Positions 16,558 through 24,612 of a DNA stretch of 64,000 nucleotides are shown piece by piece; position 1 is the stretch's first letter, and each line of letters begins with the position of its first letter. The stretch is taken from positions 62,001 through 126,000 of the forward strand of contig NZ_JOAG01000013.1 of NCBI RefSeq assembly GCF_000725485.1, read 5' to 3'. Origin of the DNA: Nonomuraea candida. Its GTDB lineage: Bacteria; Actinomycetota; Actinomycetes; Streptosporangiales; Streptosporangiaceae. The notes beneath the pieces are model-generated. The model made no database searches. It was not told the origin of the DNA and saw only the letters and a program-made list of their open reading frames with translations. A program made the translations under genes and the position numbers.

Positions 16558-16944
16558 TCAGAACGGGACGGCGCGGATCTCCGTGACCGTGAACGCGTCC
16601 ACGATGTGCCGGTTGTCGAGCAGGAACCCGACCAGCCCCGCGACCGCCTCCGCGTCCGTCGCGGCCCGTGCCTGCCCGCTGAGGAGGAAGACCAGGGGCG
16701 TGGACGGCTGGTCGAGGGCGAAGCGGCGGCCGTGGCGGCGCACGTCCTTCAGCACCCTGATCGGCATCGGCCGCTCGGAGGTGAACCACACCGCGATCCG
16801 CCACAGCGGCAACGGCGCGTCGGCCGTGAGGGAGGCGTGGTAGCAGGTGACACAGCCCGCGCCCGCGTGCAGGCCGTGCGGGCAGGCCCATCGGTTGACG
16901 TCCGGGGTCAGTTGGCCGCGCGGGCTCAGCTTCGCCTCACTCAC
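16558..16944 (-). CDS. Hypothetical protein with Cys-rich N-terminal motif
   Basis: About 128 aa from GTG 16944. An N-terminal segment WACPHGLHAGAGCVTCYH has three Cys and several His that could bind zinc. It is followed by a beta/alpha region (IAVWFTSERPMPIRVLKDVR; PLVFLLSGQARAATDAEAV) and a C-terminal VDAFTVTEIRAVPF. I do not recognise the family. The start is uncertain: the frame is open upstream, where GAAGGA precedes ATC codons near 16998-17002. It ends at a perfect hairpin and follows the DUF5994/GNAT gene on the same strand. Confidence 0.6.
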   Translation of the reverse strand: MSEAKLSPRGQLTPDVNRWACPHGLHAGAGCVTCYHASLTADAPLPLWRIAVWFTSERPMPIRVLKDVRRHGRRFALDQPSTPLVFLLSGQARAATDAEAVAGLVGFLLDNRHIVDAFTVTEIRAVPF

Positions 16945-17032
16945 GCGGCGGCGCGCCGGCCGGGCCGGCTGCTGGGACGGGAGAACGGAAGGGGTGGCGA
17001 TGATGCGATTCCTTCGGTGAGTCGCTGGGATG

Positions 17033-18364
17033 TCAGGCGTCCGGTCCAGTGCCGGTGGTGGCGGCCGGGCGGGTGAAGGAGACCAGGTGGTCGATCTCCG
17101 CGAAGCCGGCGGCCTCGAACAACGCCCAGGACGGCTCCGGATCGCCGGCCGCGTAGAGGATCGTCTCCACCGCTCCATGACCGCCGAGGAGGGTGTCCGC
17201 CTGGCACAGCAGCGCGCGTTCGAGCCCCTCGTCGGCGTGGCCCGCGGCGGCGCCGAACCACCACAGGACGCCGAGGCCGTCGATCGGCTCCTGGGCGACC
17301 AGCTCGGCCGAGGCGTCGTCGTCGCGGGCCCGCAGCCACCAGCCCGGCGGCGTGGCGCTGGCCGCCACCTCCACCACGGGGGCGGTCTGCGCGGAAGGAG
17401 CGCCCGGCACCGTACGGCGCAGGTAGCGCCAGGAGTCCCGGGCGACGAACCCCGCGTGTTCGAGCACCTTGCGCGTCACGGGCCGGCGCCCCGTCGGCAG
17501 GGCGGCGGGACCGGGGCCCGGCGCGGCGGTGAACGCGTGCACGGGCGTGCCGCCCCCGAGCCGGCGCAGGGCGTGCCGGACGAGCGTCTCGACGACGCTC
17601 AGGACCTCGCGCCCGTGCAGCCACAGGATCTGCCCGCCGTCGTGGCCGGCGCGCGTCGCGTACGACACCACGCCCGCGACCTGCCCGTCCTCGTCCACCA
17701 GCACGTCGGTGCGGGGCGGCCCGAGACCGGAGGCCCGGGGTGACGTCCCCGCCACGGCCCGCACGAGCATGCCGGGCGTGCACGGCGGCCGGCCCGGCAG
17801 GCGGTCGGCGTCGATGAGCGCGAGCACCGCCCCGCTGTCGGAGCCCCGGTAGCGGCGCGTTCTCATGCCCGGCGCCGGCGGTTGAGGGAGCGGGCGAAAG
17901 GGGGCGACGACCTCGTCCGGCGCATCAGGGGGCGGGTGGAAGGGGGCGAGGATCTCGTCCGCGGACAGCATGTTGCCCGTGCGGGCGGCGGTTCTCATCG
18001 CGGCCGCCGCGGCCGGCGCGGCCGTGCGCGGCGGGATCACCAGGAGCCTGAAGCCGTCCTGGCCGCCGCGGATCACCTTGACGGTGTGCGGGGTCGCCGA
18101 GCGGCCGCTGACGCGTACGAAACGGCCGTCGACGAGCAGGTGCGCCGGGACCTCGTCCCAGGCGGCCGCGTCGAGCCCGACCCGCAGGACGGGGCCGAGC
18201 CGGCCCTCCAGGAACCGGACGAGGTCGGGCAGCTCCCGCTGGAGGTCGGTGGAATGCGGCCACCAGGCCCCGTCGAGGGTCCCGTCACGGGTCAGCGTGG
18301 GCTCGAGGAACACCCGGGCCGGTCGGAGGGCGATCAGCGCGGCGGTTGGGTGGCGGTTCGGCAT
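17033..18364 (-). CDS. DUF5994 and GNAT-like fusion protein
   Basis: A 443-aa protein that appears to be two joined modules. Residues 15-115 (LEPTLTRDGTLDGAWWPHST; LPDLVRFLEGRLGPVLRVGL; HTVKVIRGGQDGFRLLVIPP) match the DUF5994 pattern. A proline-rich linker leads to an internal Met (MRTRRYRGSDSGAVLALIDA) that begins an acetyltransferase-like region continuing to the C-terminus (VVETLVRHALRRLGGG; WALFEAAGFAEIDHLVSFTR). ATG 18364 is chosen because the frame upstream is low quality. GNAT catalytic assignment is tentative because the acetyl-CoA loop is not obvious. Confidence 0.65.
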   Translation of the reverse strand: MPNRHPTAALIALRPARVFLEPTLTRDGTLDGAWWPHSTDLQRELPDLVRFLEGRLGPVLRVGLDAAAWDEVPAHLLVDGRFVRVSGRSATPHTVKVIRGGQDGFRLLVIPPRTAAPAAAAAMRTAARTGNMLSADEILAPFHPPPDAPDEVVAPFRPLPQPPAPGMRTRRYRGSDSGAVLALIDADRLPGRPPCTPGMLVRAVAGTSPRASGLGPPRTDVLVDEDGQVAGVVSYATRAGHDGGQILWLHGREVLSVVETLVRHALRRLGGGTPVHAFTAAPGPGPAALPTGRRPVTRKVLEHAGFVARDSWRYLRRTVPGAPSAQTAPVVEVAASATPPGWWLRARDDDASAELVAQEPIDGLGVLWWFGAAAGHADEGLERALLCQADTLLGGHGAVETILYAAGDPEPSWALFEAAGFAEIDHLVSFTRPAATTGTGPDA

Positions 18365-18533
18365 CAGGTGTGCCGCCTGTCTCCGGCCGTGGCAGGCCGG
18401 CTGTGGCCGGGGCGACGCCGACGCGGTTGTCGGCATACGGAAGATCCCAGGTAACCCACCATACGCCGCCCCGCCCCGGCCGCCCATCACTCCACACGGG
18501 CATGGGGCAGGATCGCCCGGGCGTTGTCAGCGG

Positions 18534-18596
18534 CTCAGCGGGTCCAGCGGCTCAGCAGCTCGGGCGTCGTCAGCGGGTCAGCAGCTCGTGCAGCTC
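18534..18596. repeat. Imperfect tandem repeat at gene end
   Basis: Copies of a CAGCGG(G)TC-type unit with CAGCAGCTCG. Read on the minus strand they encode ELLTR-stop and an upstream near-copy ELLSRWTR-stop, so the 3' end of the TetR remnant is duplicated beyond its stop. Confidence 0.5.
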
Positions 18597-18740
18597 GCCG
18601 GCGAAGTACAGCTCGGGGTCGAAGCGCATGCCGGTGAAGTGGCCGGCCAGCTCCAGGGAGAGCGCGCCGTGCAGCCGGGTCCAGGCGGTCAGTGCCCGGC
18701 GTAGGACCGCGGGCGGGGCGGGATGGCCGCCCGCCCACTC
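18570..18740 (-). pseudogene. TetR-family C-terminal fragment
   Basis: The minus strand encodes ALTAWTRLHGALSLELAGHF followed by TGMRFDPELYFAGELHELL, the C-terminal ligand-domain signature of a TetR subfamily (WTRLHGxLSLEL). No HTH, start codon or remaining domain lies upstream: the frame runs into unrelated Ser/Pro-rich sequence and the divergent ArsR start at 18857. The first about 140 residues are missing, so this is a truncated relic. Confidence 0.7.
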
Positions 18741-18856
18741 GCGGTGCTCGCCGGACGGCGTCGCAGGGCCCTGCGACGGCAGCGCGGCGCTGACCCCGCC
18801 TCGCCACGTCCTACTGCCGGGGCAGGGCGAGGGGGCGGCGTGGATAGCATGGAACG

Positions 18857-19210
18857 ATGAGACGGGCACACCACCCTCACGCGGGCGAGATCACGTTGAT
18901 CGGCGTGATGTCCGCGCTCAGCGACCCGATCCGGGTCGGGCTGGTGCGCGTGCTGGCCGACGGCCAGGAGCGCGGCTGGAGCGAGTTGCGGGCGCCGGTG
19001 GCCAAGTCCACCCTCAGCCACCATCTGCGGGTGCTGCGCGACGCCGGGCTCACCCGCACCCGCGAGGAGGGCACCCGCTGCTACGTGGCCCTGCGCCGGC
19101 AGGATCTGCAGGCCCGCTTCCCCGGGCTGCTGGACTCCGTGCTGGCCGCGGCCGAGACCGAGGACGTCGGCCACCAGGTGGGCGTGCGCGAGACCTCCCT
19201 CACGACCTGA
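18857..19210 (+). CDS. ArsR family transcriptional regulator
   Basis: A 117-aa winged-helix repressor. ITLIGVMSALSDPIRVGLVR is the family opening helix, and KSTLSHHLRVLRDAGLTRTR is the recognition helix and turn, followed by the wing EEGTRCYVALRR. No Cys or His cluster suggesting metal binding is present, so an organic ligand or another signal is likely. ATG 18857 begins 12 bp after a GATAGCATGG stretch. Its 3' end overlaps the convergent WYL regulator by 11 bp. A TetR relic lies upstream in the opposite direction. Confidence 0.92.
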   Translation: MRRAHHPHAGEITLIGVMSALSDPIRVGLVRVLADGQERGWSELRAPVAKSTLSHHLRVLRDAGLTRTREEGTRCYVALRRQDLQARFPGLLDSVLAAAETEDVGHQVGVRETSLTT

Positions 19211-19976
19211 CCTCCGGCCCGCCGCCGTCTTCCGGTTCGGCACCCGTCGCGGCGGGGCGGGGGTTGCGGCCGAAGTCGGTGACCAGCCAGGCCGCCAGGT
19301 CCGCCGCCGGTCTGCGGTGCTCGCCGGAGCCCGGTTCCCCCGTCTCCGGCTCCCGCACCCGGTCGAGGCGGAACACCCGCCAGTCGGCGGCGCCGAGGTC
19401 GTACGCGACGACGTACCAGTGGCCGCGGGCATAGAGGCAGCGCACCGACTCCACCCGCCGCTCGTTGGCCACCCCGTGCCGGTCGCGGTAGGCGAAGCGC
19501 AGCACGAGGTCGTCGCCGGCCGCCCGCAGCAGCACCGACAGGATCGCCGGGTCCACCTCCCCGCTCTCGCCGCCGGCGTTCTCGCTGCCCGCGGCGGCCT
19601 GGTCGAGCACGGTGCGCAACCGCCGCGGCAGCACCCGCGACAGCTTGGCCAGCGCCCGCTGCGCGGCGTCCCCCGCGAGCACCCCCTCCGCCATGCGCAG
19701 GGCCGCGACCAGGGCGAGGACCTCGTCGTCCTGGAAGATCAGCGGCGGCGTCCTGCTGCCGGGGCGCAGCGCGTAGTGGCCGCCCGGCCCGGGGCGGCTC
19801 TCGACCGCGTAGCCGAGGCGTTGGAGGCGGGCCACGTCGCGGCGCACGGTGCGGGTGCTCACCGCCAGGCGCTCGGCGAGCTCGCCCGCCGACCAGCCCG
19901 GCCGCGCCGCCAGCAGCTCCAGGAGGTGGAGGGTACGGCCGGCGGGATCGCCGTCGATCGGCTCGAACACGGTCAT
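19200..19976 (-). CDS. YafY-type HTH/WYL transcriptional regulator
   Basis: A 258-aa regulator. The N-terminal HTH (WSAGELAERLAVSTRTVRRD and VARLQRLGYAVESRPGPGGH) is DeoR/YafY-like. The central/C-terminal WYL domain has LRFAYRDRHGVANERRVES and ARGHWYVVAYDLGAADWRVF, followed by RLDRV. WYL domains usually sense nucleotides or other small ligands. The C-terminal 30 residues are an unstructured Pro/Gly tail. It is divergent from the NmrA gene at 20038 across 61 bp, and that gene is the probable target. Confidence 0.9.
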   Translation of the reverse strand: MTVFEPIDGDPAGRTLHLLELLAARPGWSAGELAERLAVSTRTVRRDVARLQRLGYAVESRPGPGGHYALRPGSRTPPLIFQDDEVLALVAALRMAEGVLAGDAAQRALAKLSRVLPRRLRTVLDQAAAGSENAGGESGEVDPAILSVLLRAAGDDLVLRFAYRDRHGVANERRVESVRCLYARGHWYVVAYDLGAADWRVFRLDRVREPETGEPGSGEHRRPAADLAAWLVTDFGRNPRPAATGAEPEDGGGPEVRS

Positions 19977-20037
19977 GGTTCCAGTGTGCCGACCATCGCG
20001 GACAGGATCCGGCCACATCTCTTCGTACGGTGACGGC

Positions 20038-20934
20038 ATGGAAATCGCCATCACCGCACCGTCCGGTAATGTCGGCCGCCACCTGGTCGGCCACCTCGTC
20101 CGCGCCGGCGTCCGCCCGCGCCTGCTGAGCCGCCACCCCGGCCGGGCCCGCGCCGGCTGGGGCGACCTCGTGGACGCGCGCGCGGTCGACCTGCGGGACG
20201 CCGCGGCCGTCACCGAGGCGACCCGCGGCGTCGACGCGCTGTACCTGATCGTGCCGCCCGGCGAGGGCGACGACCCCGTGGCCGGGTACGTCGAGGCCGG
20301 CGAGGCCGTCGCCGCCGCGATCGCCGCCAACCGCGTCCCCAGGACCGTCCTGCAGAGCAGCGTGGGCGCGGAGCTGCGCAAGGGCGCCGGCGAGATCGAC
20401 GGGCTGGCCCGCGTGGAGGAGCTGCTCGACCGGCTCGCCGCCGCCGATCCCGGCCTGGCCGTCACCCATCTGCGGTGCGGCTACTTCTTCAGCAACCTGC
20501 TGTTCGAGCTCGACGCCATCCGCTCGGGCTCCGTGTCCGTGCTCCTTCCCCCCGACCAGCGGTTCGGCTGGGTCGCGCCGGCCGACATCGCCATGGTGGG
20601 CGCGTCCCTGCTGCTGCGCCCCGACTGGTCGGGGCGGCACATCCGCGCCGTGCACGGCCCCCGGGACCTGTCCTGGAACGACGCCATGGCCGTGGTCGGC
20701 GAGGTCCTCGGCCGCACCGTCACCGTCCAGCGCGTCGAGGACGACGTCATGCGGGCCACGCTGTCCGGAGCGGGCCTGACCGAGGCGCAGGTCGAGGCCA
20801 TCATGGGCATGTCGACGGGGCTGCGCGACGGGTTCGTGCCCGAGCAGCCGAGGACCCCGGAGACCACCACGGACACGACGCTCGGCGCGTGGGCCTGGGC
20901 CGAGCTCCGCCCCGCCCTGGCCGCCTCGGACTGA
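20038..20934 (+). CDS. NmrA/SDR-like NAD(P)-binding protein
   Basis: A 298-aa atypical SDR. It starts MEIAITAPSGNVGRHLVGHL (Gly-rich loop), then VDALYLIVPPGEGDDPV and RTVLQSSVGAELRKGAGEID, with ATLRCGYFFSN-like sequence (THLRCGYFFSN) typical of NmrA/QOR2-type proteins. The YxxxK pair is not evident, so it may be a redox sensor or quinone/NADPH reductase. ATG 20038 is 61 bp from the divergent WYL regulator start. A 13-bp copy of its last codons and stop recurs 28 bp downstream. Confidence 0.85.
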   Translation: MEIAITAPSGNVGRHLVGHLVRAGVRPRLLSRHPGRARAGWGDLVDARAVDLRDAAAVTEATRGVDALYLIVPPGEGDDPVAGYVEAGEAVAAAIAANRVPRTVLQSSVGAELRKGAGEIDGLARVEELLDRLAAADPGLAVTHLRCGYFFSNLLFELDAIRSGSVSVLLPPDQRFGWVAPADIAMVGASLLLRPDWSGRHIRAVHGPRDLSWNDAMAVVGEVLGRTVTVQRVEDDVMRATLSGAGLTEAQVEAIMGMSTGLRDGFVPEQPRTPETTTDTTLGAWAWAELRPALAASD

Positions 20935-20967
20935 CCCGGGCGGGCTGGGCGCGCCGGACTGACCCGG
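20927..20967. repeat. Direct repeat spanning the NmrA stop codon
   Basis: CGGACTGACCCGG occurs at 20927-20939 and again at 20955-20967 (period 28). The first copy contains the TGA stop of the NmrA gene; the second lies in the intergenic region. Confidence 0.6.
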
Positions 20968-21075
20968 CGGGGCGACCCCGGCGCGACTCCGCCGCCGCCT
21001 TCCGCCCGGCCCGGTCGGTGCTCCACCTGGGCTTACTCCAAGCGTTCGCTCAGGTTGACCCCGTACCGTGACCGG

Positions 21076-22359
21076 ATGTCCACGAACCTGGTGAGCCGAG
21101 AGAACGGCGGGCGGCAGACGGAGGACCCGGCGCCGGAGTCGCGGCGGGACCGCCGGCAGACCTGGCTGGACGCCCTGCGCGGCGTGGCCGTGCTCGCCGT
21201 GCTCTTCGAGCACCTGCTGGACCCCCTCTTCCCCGAGGTCCGCGCGGCCGTCAGCCCGTGGTTCGACTTCGGGCAGTACGGCGTCATGGTGTTCTTCCTG
21301 GTCAGCGGCTACGTGGTGCCCGCCTCGCTGGAGCGGCGGGGCAGCGTCGCCGGGTTCTGGCTCGGCCGCCTGTTCCGGATCTACCCGCTGTGGATCGTCG
21401 TGGCGGTGCTCGGCACCGTGTTCGGGCTCGTGCGGGTGTACTCGGTCCTGCCCGCCCAGCTGGCCGAGCAGCCGGTCACGGCGGCCGTCGCCCACCTGAC
21501 GATGCTCCAGGACTTCCTCCAGGTGGTCAGCGTCGTCAACGTCTTCTGGACGCTGTCGTACGAGATGGTGTTCTACCTGCTGGTGACCGCGACCTTCGTC
21601 ATCGGGCGGCGCCGCGTGGGCACCACGGGCACGCTCGCCCTCCTGCTGGCGGGCGTGCTCGCCGGCGGGGCGCTGCCGGCCGGCGCCCTGTCGCGCGCGC
21701 TCGGCGGCGACGTGGTGGTGCCGGCCGTGACCGTGGTCATGGTGGCGGGGCTGGCCATGATCCTGGGGGGCGCCCGCCGGGCACGGCTGTGCGGCGCGAT
21801 CGCCATCGCCGTCCTGGCCGTCGTCCTGGTCGCGGTCAACAGCCGCATCGGGGCCTGGCAGAGCCTGGCCATCCTGGCCACCATGTTCGCCGGGACCGCG
21901 CTCTACCGGCTGGACCAGGGGCAGGACCGGCGGTGGGCGACGAAGGTGGCGATCGTGCTGACGCCCGTCGTGTCCGTGGCCGCCGCCGTCTGGTTCGGGC
22001 CGGGGTGGGGGATGTCCGAGGGGCAGGCGCTGGCGTTCCGGTGGAGCTGGTCCGCCGCCGTGGTGGCCGCGTGGCTGACCTTCCTGGCCGGCCGGCTGCT
22101 GCGGTCGGCCGTCCTGCCCCGCCTGCTCGTACGCCTCGGGCTGATCAGCTACTCCGTCTACCTGCTGCATCCCCTCGCGGTGCAGGCCCTGCGGCGGCTG
22201 GTCCCGTACCCCGCGCAGGTCGGCCTGCCCGCGCGGATCGCCTCCCTCATGGCGGTGTCCGCGGTGGTGGTCGGCTGCGCCGCCCTGAGCTACCGGTTCA
22301 TCGAGCGGCCGGCGCAGGCCCTCGGCCGCCGGGTGATCCGCGCGCGCACGGCGGCCTGA
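21076..22359 (+). CDS. Acyltransferase 3 family membrane protein
   Basis: A 427-aa membrane acyltransferase (OatA/NolL superfamily, PF01757). The opening RQTWLDALRGVAVLAVLFEH contains the conserved Arg-x10-His catalytic pattern. It is followed by YGVMVFFLVSGYVVPAS (FFxxSGF-like), FWLGRLFRIYPLWIV and TLSYEMVFYLL; about ten helices end in SYRFIERPAQALGRR. It probably O-acylates a cell-surface carbohydrate or lipid. ATG 21076 follows a short polar N-terminus. A glycosyltransferase gene lies downstream by 81 bp on the same strand, consistent with surface glycan work. Confidence 0.9.
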   Translation: MSTNLVSRENGGRQTEDPAPESRRDRRQTWLDALRGVAVLAVLFEHLLDPLFPEVRAAVSPWFDFGQYGVMVFFLVSGYVVPASLERRGSVAGFWLGRLFRIYPLWIVVAVLGTVFGLVRVYSVLPAQLAEQPVTAAVAHLTMLQDFLQVVSVVNVFWTLSYEMVFYLLVTATFVIGRRRVGTTGTLALLLAGVLAGGALPAGALSRALGGDVVVPAVTVVMVAGLAMILGGARRARLCGAIAIAVLAVVLVAVNSRIGAWQSLAILATMFAGTALYRLDQGQDRRWATKVAIVLTPVVSVAAAVWFGPGWGMSEGQALAFRWSWSAAVVAAWLTFLAGRLLRSAVLPRLLVRLGLISYSVYLLHPLAVQALRRLVPYPAQVGLPARIASLMAVSAVVVGCAALSYRFIERPAQALGRRVIRARTAA

Positions 22360-22440
22360 GGTTTCCCTCGTGCGCCCGGTGGCAGCTCTGTGGCAGGTGG
22401 GCCGCCGCGCATCCGGGGGCCGCGAATCCGGGGGGCGCCC

Positions 22441-23544
22441 ATGTCAGAGGCCGTGATGGACTACGTCCTGCCGCTGCGCTGGACGGACGACGCGGGGCTC
22501 GACGAGCTGACCGGCTACCTGCGGGACCTGTCCCGCCGGGTGCGGGTCATCGTCGTCGACGGCTCTCCCCCGCCGCTGTTCCGGCGGCACGCGGCGGCCT
22601 GGCGCGGCCTGGCGCTGCACGTCCGGCCGGACGCCGATCTCCGTCACGCCAACGGCAAGGTCAACGGGGTGCTCACCGGCATGCGGCTGGCCGGGGCCGA
22701 GCACGTGGTCATCGCCGACGACGACGTCCGCTACGAGGCGCGCGACCTCGCCAGGATGGCGGCCCTGCTCGCCGGCGCCGACCTCGTACGCCCCCAGAAC
22801 TACTTCGCGCCGCTGCCCTGGCACGCCCGCTGGGACACCGCCAGGACCCTGCTCAACCGCGGCTTCGGCGCCGACTACCCGGGGACGTTCGGGGTGCGCC
22901 GCTCGTTCTTCGCCCGGATGGGCGGCTACGACGGTGACGTGCTGTTCGAGAACCTTGAGCTCATCCGCACCGTCCGCGCGCACGGGGGCAGGGAGCTGCG
23001 GCCCCTGGACCTCTACGTGCGGCGGCTGCCGCCCGACGCCGCCCGCTTCTGGGACCAGCGGGTCAGGCAGGCCTACGACGACCTGGCGCAGCCCGCCCGG
23101 CTGGTGACGTTCCTGTCCGTGCTGCCCGCGCTGGCCTGGTGCCTGCTGCGCCGCCGGTACGGCCCGCCGCTGGCCGCCGCCGGGCTGGCCGTGGCGCTGG
23201 CGGAGCTGGGCAGGCGCAGGGCGGGCGGCCGACGGGTCTTCCCCGGCACGGCGGCGCTCTTCGCGCCGCTCTGGATCATGGAGCGGGCCACCTGTGGCTG
23301 GCTCGCGCTGGGGGCCGCGCTCCGGGGCGGCGTGCCGTACGCCGGCCGCAGGCTCCGCCGGGCGGCGCACTCGTCACGGTGGCTGCGCCGCTCGGCGAGG
23401 CGTCAGGCGGCGGGGTCGGGCTCGCTCGGGGCGCGGAAGCCGGCCGCCTTGTGCGAGCCGTCGCAGAACGGTTTGGTCGAGGAGAGCCCGCACCGGCACA
23501 GCGCGACGGTCGCCCGGCCCGCCGGGATGGGCTCGCCGTCCTGA
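22441..23544 (+). CDS. Glycosyltransferase family 2-like protein
   Basis: A 367-aa GT-A-fold enzyme. RVRVIVVDGSPPPLF is the nucleotide-sugar strand, GAEHVVIADDDVRYEARDLA contains the DDD metal motif, and GADYPGTFGVRRSFFARMGG is the acceptor-loop region. Two hydrophobic C-terminal helices (LVTFLSVLPALAWCLL; LAAAGLAVALAEL) tether it to the membrane. ATG 22441 gives the standard length. From about residue 320 the frame runs antisense through the CDGSH gene and stops at 23544, a 142-bp tail-to-tail overlap. The last 50 residues look random and may be a readthrough extension. Confidence 0.8.
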   Translation: MSEAVMDYVLPLRWTDDAGLDELTGYLRDLSRRVRVIVVDGSPPPLFRRHAAAWRGLALHVRPDADLRHANGKVNGVLTGMRLAGAEHVVIADDDVRYEARDLARMAALLAGADLVRPQNYFAPLPWHARWDTARTLLNRGFGADYPGTFGVRRSFFARMGGYDGDVLFENLELIRTVRAHGGRELRPLDLYVRRLPPDAARFWDQRVRQAYDDLAQPARLVTFLSVLPALAWCLLRRRYGPPLAAAGLAVALAELGRRRAGGRRVFPGTAALFAPLWIMERATCGWLALGAALRGGVPYAGRRLRRAAHSSRWLRRSARRQAAGSGSLGARKPAALCEPSQNGLVEESPHRHSATVARPAGMGSPS

Positions 23545-23630
23545 GTGACCAGCCGGAACGGCCCCCGCACCAGCAGCGGGCCGTCCTCGCACGGCGTCAC
23601 CGTCACCGTGTCCTCCCCCTCGTTCGCCAT
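23403..23630 (-). CDS. CDGSH-type iron-sulfur protein
   Basis: A 75-aa protein with one complete CDGSH finger: CRCGLSSTKPFCDGSH, the C-x-C-x2-(S/T)-x3-P-x-C-D-G-x-H motif that binds a [2Fe-2S] cluster by three Cys and one His. An N-terminal beta segment (GPLLVRGPFRLVTQDGEPIP) is typical of the bacterial single-domain form. The role is probably redox or iron-sulfur handling. ATG 23630 has GAGGGGCGG upstream. It is fully overlapped at its 3' end by the convergent glycosyltransferase frame. Confidence 0.93.
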   Translation of the reverse strand: MANEGEDTVTVTPCEDGPLLVRGPFRLVTQDGEPIPAGRATVALCRCGLSSTKPFCDGSHKAAGFRAPSEPDPAA

Positions 23631-23775
23631 GCCGCCCCTCTTTCCCGCCGGTAGCAGGGGAAACATGCGCACCGTCCGATTGCTCCCGCGCCTGCCGGGT
23701 AGCAGAGGCCCACGAACGCGAGGAGCCACGGTACGCCGGTCGTCCCCGTCCCGCTCCGCGAGAAGGGAGGCCCTG

Positions 23776-24510
23776 ATGGGGTTCGACCCGTCGGCCTATG
23801 GGCGCGCCATCGCCGACATCTACGACGCGACCGTCGAGGACCTGCCCACCGACGCCACCGTGGAGCAGCTTCACCAGCTGGCCGGGGACGGCCCCGTGCT
23901 GGAGTTCGGCGTCGGCACCGGGCGGCTGGCCCTGCCGCTGGCCGCGCGCGGCCTGACGGTGGCGGGCATCGACGGCTCTCCCGACATGGTGGAGCTGCTG
24001 CGCGCCAAGCCGGGCGGCGAGCGCGTCTCCGTGACCGTGGGCGACTTCGCCACGACGCGGGTCGAGGGCTCGTTCAGCCTGGTGGCGCTGACCACGAACA
24101 CGATCTTCGCGCTGCCCTCGCAGGACGCGCAGGTCGACTGCTTCCGCAACGCCGCCGCCCACCTGCGGGCCGGGGGCCGGTTCGTGGTGGAGGCGTGGGT
24201 GCCGGACCCCGCCGCCTTCCGCCGGGGCGCCGCGCTGCGGCTGCTGTCGCTGAGCGAGGACGTCGTGCTCGCCGAGGCGGCCCGGATCTCGCCCGCCGAG
24301 CAGTTCATGAGGACCACCAAGGTGCGCCTGACCTCGGACGGGGTGCGCCTGCTGCCCGCCGACCACCGCTACGCCTGGCCCGCCGAGCTGGATCTGATGG
24401 CGCGGCTGGCGGGGATGGAGCGCGAGCACCGGTGGGCCGACTGGCACAGGACCCCGTTCGGCGACGACAGCCGCGCCCACGTCACGGTCTACCGCAAGCC
24501 CACGACCTAA
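23776..24510 (+). CDS. Class I SAM-dependent methyltransferase
   Basis: A 244-aa methyltransferase. VLEFGVGTGRLALPLAARGL is motif I, GIDGSPDMVELLRAKPG is the acidic loop, VGDFATTRVEGSFSLVALTT is motif II, and AAAHLRAGGRFVVEAWVPD follows. The C-terminal beta region (RYAWPAELDLMARLAGMERE) matches generic actinobacterial methyltransferases of natural-product type. AAGGGAGG lies 7 nt before ATG 23776. The substrate is unknown. Its 3' end, coding YRKPTT-stop, begins a four-copy repeat that runs into the next gene's end. Confidence 0.9.
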   Translation: MGFDPSAYGRAIADIYDATVEDLPTDATVEQLHQLAGDGPVLEFGVGTGRLALPLAARGLTVAGIDGSPDMVELLRAKPGGERVSVTVGDFATTRVEGSFSLVALTTNTIFALPSQDAQVDCFRNAAAHLRAGGRFVVEAWVPDPAAFRRGAALRLLSLSEDVVLAEAARISPAEQFMRTTKVRLTSDGVRLLPADHRYAWPAELDLMARLAGMEREHRWADWHRTPFGDDSRAHVTVYRKPTT

Positions 24511-24612
24511 GACGACGCCCAGCCGGCGGCCCGCCGCAGGCCCACCACCTGCCCCCGGCCTACCGCAATCCCACAGCCTGACCCCGGCTCACCGCAGGCC
24601 CACGACCTGGCC
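24491..24612. repeat. Four imperfect repeats joining two convergent gene ends
   Basis: Units resembling ACCGCAGGCCCACGACCTG start near 24491, 24533, 24563 and 24591. The first contains the end of the methyltransferase (YRKPTT, stop). The last, on the minus strand, contains the end of the heme-oxygenase-like gene (VVGLR, stop). The stop codons of two convergent genes therefore sit in copies of the same short repeat. Confidence 0.55.

Noticed and set aside
19081..22170. Very long minus-strand open frame
   Set aside because: It is a GC-skewed shadow of the acyltransferase, NmrA and regulator genes, with His/Gly/Arg-rich translation and no domains.
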